Positions 45,540 to 55,625 are shown, counted from the first letter of the stretch. The stretch: 64,000 nt of DNA from Hormiphora californensis (GCA_020137815.1 CM035353.1:4833733-4897732); one strand, 5' to 3'. Notes: a model not told the origin generated them from the letters alone. Numbers and translations: made by a program.

Positions 45540-46000
45540 CTATTATCCAAGGATGAGTTGCGTCCACCAGCACATAGGCTGGGTCCCTCAACTTCCTCTC
45601 CAACTTGTTCACTGCCAGCCAAGGATCCGCCACATCCAAGTCCACCATATGAACCCACCGCGTCTTTGGCAGCAGACCTTTCTCCATTATCGAGTCCACC
45701 AGTTTCCGATCACAGCAATGCACAGCCCACCCTTCCCTCTTCCTCTCAAGATCAGCCCACCGATCAGGAAGTGGGTAAAAATATCCGTTGATTGCCCGAA
45801 CCTGATTCACCCCATTTTTTTGTTCTCCTTTGCCATCTCCCCTTGTTTCTCCTCTCCTCACGTAACACCTCTTCCCAGTTCTCAGGAGCCACCCCTGCAG
45901 CCTCTAAAACCTGGTCCAGTACCATCCAACCATGGGGGCCATGCTCCAATTTGGGTGCCCCCGAAGCTCCCCGCAACACTGATGTTACCATTCTGCTCAT
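45540..46000 (-). pseudogene. Tpt1/KptA-like RNA 2'-phosphotransferase, frame broken
   Basis: Tpt1/KptA enzymes remove the splice-junction 2'-phosphate from tRNA using NAD+. Motifs in order: MVTSVLRG (family VLRH), HGWMVLDQVLEAAG, NKGRWQR, VRAINGY (family RAxQGH), VHCCDRKLVDSIMEKGLL, KTRWVHMV (family R-x-HVHL), and PAYVLVDA. Three arginines of the catalytic R-H-R-R set are kept, but the histidine after the first is Gly. The frame changes by one base at a T7 run (45815-45821, plus strand). The exon ends at a GTAAATG donor below 45540. The C-terminal exon is not seen downstream, but one exists in the second copy (46616-46718). Confidence 0.7.
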
Positions 46001-46057
46001 AGCTAAAGATGTGAAAGCATTACTAATGTATTATATACATGTGATTACTAATGTATA

Positions 46058-46213
46058 CAGTCGGACCCCGATTTAGGGACCCCCGATTTAGTGGCACCCC
46101 GATTTAGGGACAGGATTTTTTTTCCCCCGATATAGGAAATTAACCTTATTTGACCCCGATTTAGTGAACAAGAGCCTTTCCCCCGAGGGTGTCCCTAAAT
46201 CGGGGTCCGACTG
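46058..46213. mobile_element. Pogo-like MITE, 156 bp
   Basis: It has the same termini as the 869-bp element at 40040 (cagtcggaccccgatttagg), flanked by TA (46056-46057, 46214-46215). It retains only subterminal repeats, so it is an internal-deletion derivative. It is absent from the homologous position of the second KptA block. Confidence 0.9.
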
Positions 46214-46615
46214 TAGTTATTATCCAATGTTTTTCACAAAACACTCTGTATTACATATTAACGATCCAATAAGTCTCGTAATTTTAAATTTACTTTACAG
46301 TAATAATAGTACAATAATAGTACAATCAGATCATGAATTATATACTGTAGTATGTAAGTGATTCGTTATCATAGGTTACCCCATCCACACCCATCCTCCT
46401 TGTCCGACTCGGACACGTAATTAACCCTATTTGAATCTCAACTGCATCTGCTGCATTGAAAAAACTCTCATGGTAGGCAAATGCCTTCTTCCGTAATTCC
46501 TCTTTCAGGTGCCCACCAGCAATATCTATTTGATGTTTCGTGCGTTAAGGTACACCGTACATATACGGGCTATTTGAATGGAGAGTTTAGTCTTCAGTCC
46601 TATCAGTGCGTAAAT
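46214..46615. other. Duplicated flank of KptA block
   Basis: 46222-46415 matches 46850-47040 (aaaacactctgtatta, aagtctcgtaattt, ccatcctccttgtccgactc). No gene is supported in the stretch itself. Confidence 0.5.
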
Positions 46616-46850
46616 TTATGCATTTATATTGATACGAGCAGTTATCCCTGTGGGTAGTTTGTCAATCACATTTTCAACATATACGGGAAGGTCTTTGTTT
46701 GTCAGCACCTTCTCCCACCTGAAATTGCATTTATTTATTATTAATTTTTCTCCACCTCCAGAATCTTTTGAATCTGATTTCTTAAAATCAAATGAATGAA
46801 TTGTCTTATCCATACATTTACCTATTGTCCAAGGGATTTTTTTTCGAAAC
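46616..46850 (-). pseudogene. Second KptA-like copy, core deleted
   Basis: 46850-46797 repeats the end of the first copy's exon (PWTIG plus the same donor). 46718-46616 is a further exon after a gcaatttcag acceptor, reading WEKVLTNKDLPVYVENVIDK and ending ITARININA. That fits the C-terminal NGVWLT-x-VP-x-Y/V region of KptA. The catalytic core exon is missing from this copy. Confidence 0.6.
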
Positions 46851-47730
46851 ACTCTGTATTACTTATTAGCAATCCATTAAGTCTCGTAATTTTTAAATTA
46901 ACAATAAAATTGATCTTCTCTCTTTACAGTACTACATGTATAATAATAGTATAATCAGAATTACTTTGTATACTGTACTAGTATGCAATGTAAATGATTC
47001 ATCATCATAGGTTACACCATCCTCCTTGTCCGACTCCGATGCGTAAACATCCTGTAGTGAGCAAACGTTACCTCATCTTCTCTATCGATGTCACTGAAAG
47101 CAGGAGAAGCACTTGAAATTCCACTAGCTTGAGCGTCTCGTGCATGGCAGATTTTGAATGATGGTAGTTATCAATAATGGACTAAATTCGGATTTGCTGC
47201 CAACATTATGCACCTATCGAATGTTGTCTCGAAGAGATGTTTCCATGAACAGTTGCTGCATGCACCAATATAATCCTCATCTTTCTTCTGACTCCAAAGT
47301 TCAGGTTACAGGATCTGGTCTCTGCCTCAGGAGAAGGGGTGGTCTTCCTCACAGCTTGGCCCTTGGTGTCACCATCTAATAACATTTATACACTAGACTA
47401 ATAGTATGTATCAATAGTTTTTATCAGTATAGGCCAGACTCGAGTTAAAAGTAGTCAGCTGTATTGATGTTAATATTTTTTTAACGTTTTTAAAAGTTTC
47501 CAGTTTTATGTCCATACCATGCGTATCAGATCAGTTAGGCGGATCCCTCGTTTCACAGCTCCTGAATTCTTTTCATAATTAAACCTATCAGAAACTTAAC
47601 TGGATATTCTGCCAAATTCATGAGGTAGGGTGTCGTATTAAATTATCTTTGACTCCAATGATCTCAATTGAGATTTTAGAGAGGTGTATTGGATGTCCTC
47701 AGTCCTGCCCTGAGAACTTCATGTCCATTG
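46851..47730. other. Duplicate flank and unsupported frames
   Basis: 46850-47040 is the duplicate described at 46214-46615. 47060-47400 has open frames on both strands without a recognised family. The rest is AT-rich. Confidence 0.35.
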
Positions 47731-47935
47731 TCAATTAATTGCCGGCGGCAATTTGCCGCTCACAAAACGCATTGGAGCAATATTCGCCCATGTTTTCAGC
47801 CTCATACACTTCCAAGCAGTGGTTGCAGTATACCAATTTCTGTGGAGTTCTAATATCTGTACTGAGTTCGGGGCTCTATATTTTAATTGGAGCGGCTTGT
47901 AAACAGACTCACTCACAAAACTTTGTGAATCTAGT
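47731..47935 (-). pseudogene. Cys-rich C-terminal fragment (copy B)
   Basis: In the frame matching the exon at 54683 the minus strand reads YCNHCLEVYEAENMGEYC (about 47838-47785), a diverged duplicate. The surrounding frame is broken. Confidence 0.55.
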
Positions 47936-48281
47936 AATTAAAACTGTTCAGTCTATGGAAAACCATTTGGGCAGCCTCGAAATAGATGCACGGGTAGTAA
48001 CAGGTGGGATCTGTGATGTTAAATACACCAAGAACAGTCCCAGCTGTTACATCATACATGCCGTAGGGCACATGCCTTTTGCCAATTAGTTCCCGGTCCA
48101 CTGCAAAAACATTTCCTATATTGTCAGTTAGTAGTCCATCTATACACATGAAATGTTCTTGCTGAACACTATAAATTATCCTGTTTTTACTCCCTGTGGT
48201 TTCCAACAGAACGACCCCTTTCCTATAGCACAGTAGCTGGTTCAGATCAGTTGATGAGGTACCACTCAGCATGCTGGCCAC
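47931..48281 (-). CDS. Unknown 116-residue exon
   Basis: Natural composition, with YRKGVVLLETTGSKNRIIYS, FMCIDGLLTDNIGNVFAVDR and GMYDVTAGTVLGVFNITDP. The mix of short beta-like segments suggests a globular fold. No family is identified. It lies immediately downstream of the terminal exon at 48297, so it probably belongs to a different transcription unit or copy. Confidence 0.5.
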   Translation of the reverse strand: MASMLSGTSSTDLNQLLCYRKGVVLLETTGSKNRIIYSVQQEHFMCIDGLLTDNIGNVFAVDRELIGKRHVPYGMYDVTAGTVLGVFNITDPTCYYPCIYFEAAQMVFHRLNSFNY

Positions 48282-48296
48282 TAGCTGGGAGTGGTC

Positions 48297-48448
48297 TTAA
48301 TTCAATGGCATGGTTTTCGGGGTGTTCTTGAGTGGCTTTTGAAGGCTGATTGATGTTGGGTGGCTAAGCTCTATTTTCTCCTTCAGTTTAACAATAGCAG
48401 CTCTCGCGTTTGCTGCCTTTGCTACTTGCAGGGCAGGCTTTTGACTGC
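48297..48448 (-). CDS. Terminal exon of unknown gene
   Basis: After a ttttttag acceptor the exon reads SQKPALQVAKAANARAAIVK, then LKEKIELSHPTSISLQKPL, and stops at 48297. Lys/Ala-rich helix. Its upstream intron contains G-run element B. The exon at 49963-50187 is the nearest upstream candidate. Confidence 0.55.
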
Positions 48449-48503
48449 CTAAAAAGTTGACGATATTACTAATTCACCAACAAATTATTACATATATAAT
48501 ATA

Positions 48504-48684
48504 GGGGGGGGGGCAAGCCAAAAAAAGCCAGATCAATCCCGGATTTTAGGGCGGGTTTGGCTTTTTTTGACCCTACTTTTGTGGTCATTTTGGCATGTTA
48601 TTCTGACATTATATATGGTCTGTATGATATTGAAAACACTTTAAAATGGCTTCTTTGACCTGGTTTTACCATTTTATATTATAT
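48504..48684. repeat. G-run end with hairpin
   Basis: Ten G are followed by caagccaaaaaaagcc, which pairs with ggctttttttgacc about 40 bp later. A similar start (11 G, caaggccaaag) lies at 28490. Probably one end of another G-run element; its partner end was not found. Confidence 0.5.
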
Positions 48685-49517
48685 GGGGGGGGGACATGTT
48701 AATTGTTAATAAATCACCTCTTTTTTCCGATTTTGTTAATTAACGTTAATTAACAAAATTAACAAAATTAACAAATGCTAAAATATTGGTGTTATCGGTT
48801 GATAATACGACTTTAACTGATTTAATTTTGTAGTTTAATAACTTATCTAACGTTTGTATGCCCATGCAAGGCCTCCTCTGATAACATAAGTCCAACATAC
48901 AAGTTTTTTGGCTCCAAATCGATCAAAATTTAAAGAGTACGAATATTTCAATTTAGCGTGTAAAATGTCACTTGAATGTAATTTTTTCATTGATAATCCA
49001 TTCTTCAGACGAAAGAAAGTGATGTACAACGTTTCTGTTTGAAAAATACGAAAAAATTCCCAAAATTGCTTTTTTTGGTCAAAAATTGAAAATTTGCTTC
49101 GCTACAAATCCTTGTGTTTTTTTAGAAAAAATTATTTTTGGGATATTTTTCGATTGAAGGTAAATTTATGAGTCTTATTAAGTTTTTAAGGTTTGAAAAT
49201 GCGGATTAGTGTCATTTGACCTCAATTGCGGTTCAGGTTGGCTAGTTTTTGTTCGAATTTACAAAATGGAACAAATCGTTGTGGGAAGGCTGTAGTAGAC
49301 GGCTTGGGGGTATGCAAATCATGCAGAAGGAACATCTTTGTTCGCAGAACAACATGCAGCATGTGTAATACCAAAAAACACGTGCTAAAGGGACTTTAGA
49401 TGGTATAAATGGCATTTGTTAATGTTTGTTAACTTTTGTTAATTATGTTAATAAATCACCTGTTTTTTCGATGTTAATATTAACAAAGTTAACAAAATTA
49501 ACATGTCCCCCCCCCCC
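48685..49517. mobile_element. G-run element B, 8-bp target duplication
   Basis: It starts ggggggggg-acatgttaatt and ends with the complement in a run of 11 C. The perfect 8-bp duplication tattatat flanks it (48677-48684, 49518-49525). Subterminal gttaat / attaac words repeat on both sides. No transposase frame is present. It sits in the intron upstream of the exon at 48297. Confidence 0.85.
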
Positions 49518-49525
49518 TATTATAT

Positions 49526-49962
49526 TCAGAACGGTGAACGTAATTAGGGTTAAAAATAGCTTCAAAGCTTGAGTGAGGCGATATCATCCTGTCGGGCCGT
49601 CGGTCAACTCTTGGAGGCGTTGAAGGTCCCAGTTGGTTTTGGGTGCTGTTGACTGTTGAGGGGAGCATTGTCAGTCCTCAAGAAACGTTACAATCTCCGT
49701 AACTTTGTAGCGTGATCTCCTCCCTCATGTCCGTGTAATTGTGTTACAGTTCATGGTGACCGCTGTATTAGGCATCCTGGGAAGGGGAGGGGGTGTTAGA
49801 GAGGGGAGAGGATATTAGAAAGGGTTGTTTAAAAATGCCCACTTATATTATGTGGGGGTGTTAGATTGGGAGGCGTGGGGTAAGAGGGTGATGGATGTGT
49901 CTGAAAGCAGTCTACGGGGTTTAATATTCACTACCTTAAAAAAGTAAAATATAATTACTAAC
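49526..49962. other. No recognised feature
   Basis: Intron-like sequence between the exons at 48297 and 49963. It holds a GC-richer stretch with repeated gaggggagag words near 49785-49820. Confidence 0.35.
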
Positions 49963-50187
49963 CAAGATTTCATGACGCAGACAATTTTTTCTTCATCAGG
50001 AGTTAGGTGCTGAGATAGTCGATATATCACCCAAAATCTTTCAGTATTAACAATAGTATCTATCTCGTGCACGTTGGTAGTTTCTCTAGATCTTGGGGGA
50101 GCTGTGTCACGGGGCTGGAGAGGTAGACCGAGGGAACATTGTCCCTCCGGGGGAGGCACGTAAATGCTCCACACAGCCGGGTTGTTC
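49963..50187 (-). CDS. Exon, unknown gene
   Basis: Bounded by an acceptor (ctctctccctag) and a GTTAGT donor; 225 bp. It encodes a Pro/Arg-rich first half (SIYVPPPEGQCSLGLPLQPR) and a second half with TERFWVIYRLSQHLTPDEEK. It lies 210 bp downstream of the SET exons on the same strand and could be the next exon of that gene. Confidence 0.5.
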
Positions 50188-50397
50188 CTAGGGAGAGAGA
50201 GTGGAAGCCTGGATAGTGATACGTTGGATTTGCCAATGTGGCTACAAAGGGAGGCTCGGCATTGGGGTTCTATCCAATCGAAAAGTAGATCACAACAAGA
50301 TAATGAAGCATAAGTGAGTTATGTGCAGTCAGCAGTGTATCCTGGTATCAAATGCCAAATCCACTGGATGATATTCTGCGAAAGAGCGTAGTCACAA

Positions 50398-50900
50398 TCA
50401 ATTTGTCAGTCCTCCTGGCAGCTTGTAGGGATCTTCAATACTAGACTTCTTTATTGAGATGAAACTGGGGACAGGGTAGGTGAGAGGCACATCCATTTGA
50501 AGGCTTTTATGATAGCCAAGGTCCTCAAAGTACTCATCCCCGTAGTAGCGAAGTAGCTCTTGCCCCTCCATGAACCCCTTCGACGTGTAGTACTCCAGCT
50601 CCCCTAAAATTAAAGTTATCTTTGGTATTTTTATTTCATGTTGATGCACACTTACAGTAACTAACAAGCATCCAATTTTAATCCCCCTCCCCGTAAGTGT
50701 CACTCACCATGCCGAATCCGGATTTCGATGTTTTCCTCAGTTCTTGTTCGTGAGCAATTGACGAACCTCAACCTGTTCGACTTGGTTGGGTCTTCCCCGT
50801 CGAAGTAATGGCTTCCATACTCTGTGTTAATTTTCCAGCAGTACCCGGACTCTTCCCCTTTCCTTTCGTTTCTTTTATATTGTTTCGCCGGGATTTTCAC
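50398..50900 (-). CDS. SET domain, PRDM type, split by a 104-bp intron
   Basis: SET domains transfer methyl groups to lysines, mostly on histones. The first exon (about 50900-50708) has KINTEYGSHYFDGEDPTKSN and then RLRFVNCSRTRTEENIE. The second (50603-50398) has LEYYTSKGFMEGQELLRYYG and DEYFEDLGY. The order FDG, sNxLRFVNCsR, eeN, then GqELLxYYGdeY is that of PRDM-family SET domains. The intron 50604-50707 has GTGAGTG and TTTTAG ends and keeps phase (H-G|G-E-L). The second exon runs on to a stop at 50398 in low-conservation sequence. Part of the first exon and its upstream intron is duplicated at 53335-53480. Zinc-finger exons lie on both sides. Confidence 0.8.
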
Positions 50901-51172
50901 CCCCTTACATGTCCATGTTTTAAAAACGAAAGGTAACTCTCAGATAAAAGTTTATGAGAATTAAGAAGATGGTGGAAAACATGATTTATTAATAGCACTG
51001 TGGGGAGTGGGTCCTCAGGAGAACTCGACAGGGTAATACAATTTCCCTCGTATTAGTATTTGTAATTTATTAATAGGAAATTTTATCTAAACCTACCAAG
51101 GCTGGTGCCCGCTGGAATAAATTCAAGGGCAAAACCCGCAATAAAGAATGTTTTAAAAGGTTTAATTAAGGC
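50901..51172. other. Intron-like DNA
   Basis: The text gataaaagtttatgagaa and ggtggaaaacat lies here and recurs at 53430-53465. No coding sequence is recognised. Confidence 0.4.
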
Positions 51173-51605
51173 TTAATTCGGTAAATCTGGATAACAATAA
51201 TTTCCTTGAATTCTGGGAACATTTCGTACTCGTTGAAGACATATCTTGCCCCACATTTCGTATTTTTTATTAACTCTTTGCAGACCCTCTGTCGTTTTGC
51301 TGGTCCGACCTAACACGAAAAATGGTTCAGTAAAATATATGTCTTCAAATGACTGCAAAGATAAATCTGCAATATTACTACATTAAATGTTATAACATCC
51401 AGTCCCCATTCGATGCCGGCCACAAGAGTCGCTTCTATTTTAGCTTTTAACGCTTCGTTTACTGCGTATCGGTAGTGTTCTTTGAATGTGAGTTTTTGAT
51501 CTAGGATTACTCCCATGTACTTATAATCACTCGCCTGCTCGATCTGCTGCTCTTTGTATATCAGTTTCGGGCTTTGTGAATCCGGGTTCGTGAATCTCCA
51601 AAAGT
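51173..51605 (-). pseudogene. Non-LTR reverse transcriptase, thumb fragment
   Basis: In one minus-strand frame (about 51600-51390) the sequence reads IYKEQQIEQASDYKYMGVIL followed by DQKLTFKEHYRYAVNEALKA. This matches the G-V-x-L-D-x-K-L-x-F-x-x-H motif after the RT palm of I/R1/Jockey-type elements. The catalytic motif is absent. Text following it (51180-51240) recurs at 54460-54535, next to another RT fragment. Confidence 0.65.
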
Positions 51606-51808
51606 TGACTTATCCGGGCTTTCTTCTCATTTGCAATATGATTAGCTCGAGACAGTGACGCTCCTAATTGTTTCTTGTGACTTCTTGCACGTCTGACCGC
51701 CGCTGTTGTCATAGCTACTGCCCTCTCAACATCTTGGGTGTGACACGGGAGCGCTGTCTTCAAGGGGGTATCCAGAAAATATCTCATTTTTGGTGGTATA
51801 AGTATCAT
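51527..51808 (-). CDS. Open frame of unknown origin beside RT
   Basis: A 93-residue frame including DVERAVAMTTAAVRRARSHK. It overlaps the RT frame in its last 25 codons, so the true join is a frameshift or a fusion. No family is recognised. Confidence 0.35.
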   Translation of the reverse strand: MILIPPKMRYFLDTPLKTALPCHTQDVERAVAMTTAAVRRARSHKKQLGASLSRANHIANEKKARISQLLEIHEPGFTKPETDIQRAADRAGE

Positions 51809-52461
51809 TCGGTTAAATTTTCACATCGGTCCTTCCCTAACACATGAACATTTCTGAATAAAATTTAACTCTCCTCGGCCCTTCCTGTCTGGGGAGAGAG
51901 CCCTGGCGCGCGCAGACACCCTGGAAAATGTCGCATGTGTCAGTGCGTGTGTGGGTCGCGAGCACCCCCCTGACCTCGTTCTGGTCCCTAAAAAGGGGCG
52001 CCAGGGGGCAATGGTTCCCCTTATGCTAGAAACAAAACTCCGGGTGTTCTGGAATCCTCTCAGTGTCTACTTTTCAAATCACGTTGTTCCCTAACATTAT
52101 CATTACCACTGTCAGACCCTAAGATTCAATCCGTACACACCACACTTGTTGTCTTGTTGTCTTATGATTTTGCATCAGAGGAAGGTGTATAATAAGAAGA
52201 CATGTACTGAACTAATTTCTGCCAAACCTTCGAATTTAAAAATGATAATAAAAATAACAGTAAAATTTGACAGGAACTTGGCTTAGGAGATTCAATCCGT
52301 ACACACCACACTTGTTGTCTTACTCATGATTTTGCAACAGAGGAGGGTGTATAAGAAGACATGTTGATACTTGATGTATTGAACTAATTCTCGCCAAACC
52401 GTCTAATTGAAATGTACCCCCCATGCCTTCGTAAATGGTGGTCGATTTTAAATTTCATCCC
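51809..52461. repeat. Local 120-bp duplication, non-coding
   Basis: About 52123-52240 recurs at 52290-52410 (gattcaatccgtacacacca, ttgttgtctta, gtgtataagaagacatgt). 51895-52020 is GC-richer without a recognised feature. Confidence 0.65.
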
Positions 52462-52815
52462 TCAATAAGAGCACTCAAAAGCTCGCTCGTCGGAGTGCAC
52501 TATTTTTAAGTGCCGATCGAGCGAACTTTTGGCCGCAAACTCCCTCTCACAGTCCTTGCATTTATGCCTCGGGTGTTGGTGGCTTTTCTTGTGTACCTGT
52601 AGCTCGGACAGGTACATGAAGGACATGTAGCACTCCGTACACTGATGATTCCCTTGATCGTGATCTCGGGAGTGGTGCTGGTCCCGTTCCTTGATCGACC
52701 GGAATTCCCCATCACATGCCCTATATCGACAGGGGAAGGCCTGTTTCTGGTGAATCGCCCGTCTGTGCCGCACTAGGTGAAACTTCCGCCTTGCAGTGTA
52801 AGGGCATTCCTCACA
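52462..52815 (-). CDS. C2H2 zinc-finger terminal exon
   Basis: After a gttttgtttacag-type acceptor the 118-codon exon encodes four fingers: CEECPYTARRKFHLVRH (then -x4-H), CRYRACDGEFRSIKERDQHH, CTECYMSFMYLSELQVHKKS (then H) and CKDCEREFAAKSSLDRHLKI (then VH). It ends AFECSY-stop. Finger 2 has an expanded C-x4-C. Such fingers bind DNA. No other exon of the gene is identified; upstream (52816-53100) looks intronic. Confidence 0.85.
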   Translation of the reverse strand, partial: CEECPYTARRKFHLVRHRRAIHQKQAFPCRYRACDGEFRSIKERDQHHSRDHDQGNHQCTECYMSFMYLSELQVHKKSHQHPRHKCKDCEREFAAKSSLDRHLKIVHSDERAFECSY

Positions 52816-53334
52816 CTGTAAACAAAAGTCTGTTATGTGTGGTTTGGAAATATTTTATACGGGACGAATGTGGAGTGTTCTCACAGTGATAGTAGTAGCA
52901 TCATGAATCCAAAAATTATCATCATAATACATTGTTAGAAAGGACCTACATAATTAGAAAGTAAATTACCTGAAATGTACTGGGCATGTGTGTAGCACAG
53001 TAGCTGTTGAATCGGGGTCTGACTTAATTTATATACTTTATTATTTGTATTATTGAGAAGACGTATTTAAAGTAGGATGATTTATGATTTATTTACCTTC
53101 TGACGCTACACTAGTGTATCCCCAGCTGGATCTAGTCGCATCTGCAAAAGCCGTACTTGCACCATTTTGCCGGGTTAAATAACGTGTCACAACTCCTGGA
53201 GTGAGAGTGTGTGAGTGATTGTATGGGTGATTATGGGAGGAGGGGGATGGATGCAATTCTAGACGTACAAGGCATCATTTATAAGTGTTACATCTTACAA
53301 ACTCTTCGAGTATATGTGTGTACACTCTACAATG
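52816..53334. other. No recognised feature
   Basis: Intron-like or intergenic AT-rich sequence. Confidence 0.35.
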
Positions 53335-53484
53335 CGTCACCCCTCTTCCCCTTTCCTCTCTTTTCTTTTATATTGTTTCGCGGGGATTTTCACTCCCTTA
53401 TAATATATGTCCCTGTTTTAAATTCTCAGATAAAATTTTATGAGAAGAAAATGGTGGAAAACATAATTTATTAATGGAAATTAA
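53335..53484 (-). pseudogene. Duplicate of the SET first exon edge and intron
   Basis: 53340-53480 matches 50850-51000 (cccctttcct-tcttttatattgtttcg, then aaattttatgagaa and ggtggaaaaca). Only the first codons of the SET exon are included. It abuts the LINE endonuclease fragment at about 53485, forming a chimeric junction. Confidence 0.65.
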
Positions 53485-54085
53485 TGAAATGGCCGTAAGG
53501 TCAATATTGGATTGTTGACCGAGTGAAGGTCTTGTCCACGTTGGTCCTTGGTCTGCGTCATTCATGATCACGATGCCTTGATTGGTGAAGTTATTGATGG
53601 CGAGCTCTCCTCTTGGGCAAGCTCTGTCACCTCCCCAACTAGGGTGCTTAGCGTTGAAATCTCCCCCGATTAGGATGGGAAGATTAGTCTCATCGCACCA
53701 GGATATTAGCTTGGTCAGATCTTCCGAGAAGGGGGAAGTGCTCTGTGCCGACCAGTAGAAGGACACTAAAACAATTTTGTTCAGCCTCACCGCCACCAAA
53801 TCCTCCGTACAAAACTCCTCCAACCTAACAACGCTGTTCCTGATATCTGATAACATTATAATGCATGCTCTGATAGGTTTTGTGGGGCTTGCATTTAATT
53901 AGAGACCCTTTGACCGGCAGAGATACCTTCATTTTCTTGTTCACCCTCGGTGGCTCTTGTAGAAGCCATACTGTTTGGTTACCGAATTTACCGAGGTCGT
54001 CAATTGCCGTTTTTGAACAGTTGCTGGAAGCAAGACAGTTCCATCCCTACCCACTATCCCGATGTTGTGAATGATGAAGATAAAC
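53485..54085 (-). pseudogene. Non-LTR retrotransposon endonuclease domain
   Basis: APE-type endonuclease nicks target DNA for target-primed reverse transcription. Order: TVWLLQEPP (catalytic QE motif, about 53990), RACIIMLSDIRNS, FYWSA, LPILIGGDFNAKHPSWGG, then WTRPSLGQQSNIDLTAIS at the end. The GDFNAKHxxWG and LLQEP motifs suit the I/R1/Jockey side of the family. One frameshift lies near 53900. The domain's end (SDH motif) is lost at the junction near 53485. Confidence 0.85.
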
Positions 54086-54414
54086 TCGACTTTAGGTATC
54101 TTTTAAATTTGAATCTTTAGAAAGTTTAACCCTTTGGGGATGATAAGCCCCCCCCCCCCCCCCCCCCCCCCCGTCGACAGAATTCTCTAAAACTTTCTGA
54201 TAGGTTTTGTGGGGCTTTGTGTTTAATTAGAGACCCTTTGACCGGCAGAGATACCTTCATTTTCTTGTTCACCGTCGGTGGCTCTTGTAGAAGCCATACT
54301 GTTTGGTTACCGAATTTACCGAGGTCGTCAATTGCCGTTTTTGAACAGTTGCTGGAAGCAAGACAGTTCCATCCCTACCCACTATCCCGATGTTGTGAAT
54401 GATGAAGATAAACT
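53871..54414. repeat. 218-bp direct repeat around a C25 run
   Basis: The first part of the endonuclease (53871-54089) recurs at 54198-54414 with few changes. Between them lies a run of 25 C (54148-54172). The two copies differ by single-base indels, so each is in a different frame. Confidence 0.85.
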
Positions 54415-54439
54415 TAAATTTTAATCTTTAGAAAGGTTA

Positions 54440-54670
54440 ATTAAGGGTTAATTCTGTAAATCTGGAAAACAATAAATCAGAGAAGACCAGTTTTCAATTT
54501 CCTTGAATTCTGGGAACATTTCGTACTCGTTGAAAATGTGTTGCAGGTGTTCAGTTCCAATCCTAATCTGTCACACCATTGGGTGATTTCGTCAAGGATC
54601 CATTGTGTTCTGCTGATGAGATTGTCAATATTCTTTCCTTCCACCAATGACTATTGAGAACTTCCATTGC
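54440..54670 (-). pseudogene. RT palm fragment
   Basis: The minus strand reads NLISRTQWILDEITQWCDRL and GLELN, the segment after the catalytic FADD box of non-LTR RTs (L-x-W-C-x-x-x-G-L-x-L-N). The FADD box itself is missing. It is adjacent to text shared with 51180-51240. Confidence 0.6.
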
Positions 54671-54682
54671 CGACTGTGGCCG

Positions 54683-54943
54683 CTAACAAAAATCATTCAA
54701 GCAATATTCGCCCATGTTTTCAGCCTCATACGCTTCCAAGCAGTGGTTGCAGTAGGCCAATTTCTGTGGCATTTGCACCTTAACTAATTTTGCAGCGACA
54801 TATATAGGAGTTCCACTGTTCAATTCGGCCAGGACAAGTGGAACTGTAATTTTCTGCAGTATGTTGTCCGGATAATTTTCCAAACAGTCCTTGATGAATG
54901 CGTATAACGCTCTAGAAGGGTATCTTCCCTTCCTCTTGTTCAA
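54683..54943 (-). CDS. Cys-rich C-terminal exon of unknown gene (copy A)
   Basis: 86 residues starting MNKRKGRYPSRALYAFIKDC, then QKITVPLVLAELNSGTPIYV. It ends with a Cys-rich tail, LAYCNHCLEAYEAENMGEYC, which could bind zinc (C-x2-C, C-x5-C). A broken copy of the tail is at 47731-47935. No family is recognised. Confidence 0.5.
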   Translation of the reverse strand: MNKRKGRYPSRALYAFIKDCLENYPDNILQKITVPLVLAELNSGTPIYVAAKLVKVQMPQKLAYCNHCLEAYEAENMGEYCLNDFC

Positions 54944-55154
54944 GGTTTTCTCAGCGTGTTGCTAGTATGTGCTAGGTAACTTTTCATATTTCTCTTTCTA
55001 ACAAAGGCATCGAACCCAGGTTCGCTTTTGTTACTCAACAAGGCTGAGAAGAGGCAGCAACTTTGTTGGGCAGCTTATTCAATTATCCTTTTCCTTGTTA
55101 ATAACCCTTTTTCCGGGAATCTAGGAATCGATCAAGAGACTATATTATGGTATT
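54944..55154. other. No recognised feature
   Basis: Non-coding spacer between the Cys-rich exon and the RNase H fragment. Confidence 0.35.
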
Positions 55155-55625
55155 CTAAATGTCACAGAAATAGCAATCCAAACTAGCCCGAACCGCCATA
55201 AAATTTAGGTGTCGTGCTTGAGTATTGCGTGTCAGGGTAACCCCAATTATTTCTTTTAGCCGGAGGATTAAATCAGCGAGCAGTTTTATTGATTTTTCCG
55301 TGGTTTTTCCTGATTTCAGTTTCAGAAGCGTAGACGTGTTACTATCGGTGTAAAAAGTTACACCGCTCGAGTCGTGGAGGCCGTTCTGGATGACTGCCTC
55401 CACTGTCGATGCAATGGCCTGGGACTCCGCTTGCCCGATAGATTGGTTGGGGTGAAGTGTAATTTCCCCAGTGTCACCTGTACCCCATCTTTAAAAACTA
55501 CCCAGCCCGCTCCTGTACCTGTTTGTGTTTTGCTGCCGTCCGTATATAGGTGAAGACTCTTTTCTTGACCTTTTTTTCTTTTTCGGCAGAGATATTTCCT
55601 TCAGTCTCCGCTCTAGATCATCTGT
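55155..55625 (-). pseudogene. RNase H domain of non-LTR retrotransposon
   Basis: RNase H degrades the RNA template. Motifs: LHLYTDGSKTQTGTGAGW (catalytic Asp), GQAESQAIASTVEAVI (catalytic Glu), VTFYTDSNTSTLL (second Asp). The first motif is separated from the second by a one-base shift at a G run near 55465. An RNase H at the end of a pol ORF occurs in I, R1 and Outcast-type LINEs, consistent with the endonuclease and RT pieces nearby. The order on the strand is scrambled relative to an intact element. Confidence 0.8.
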
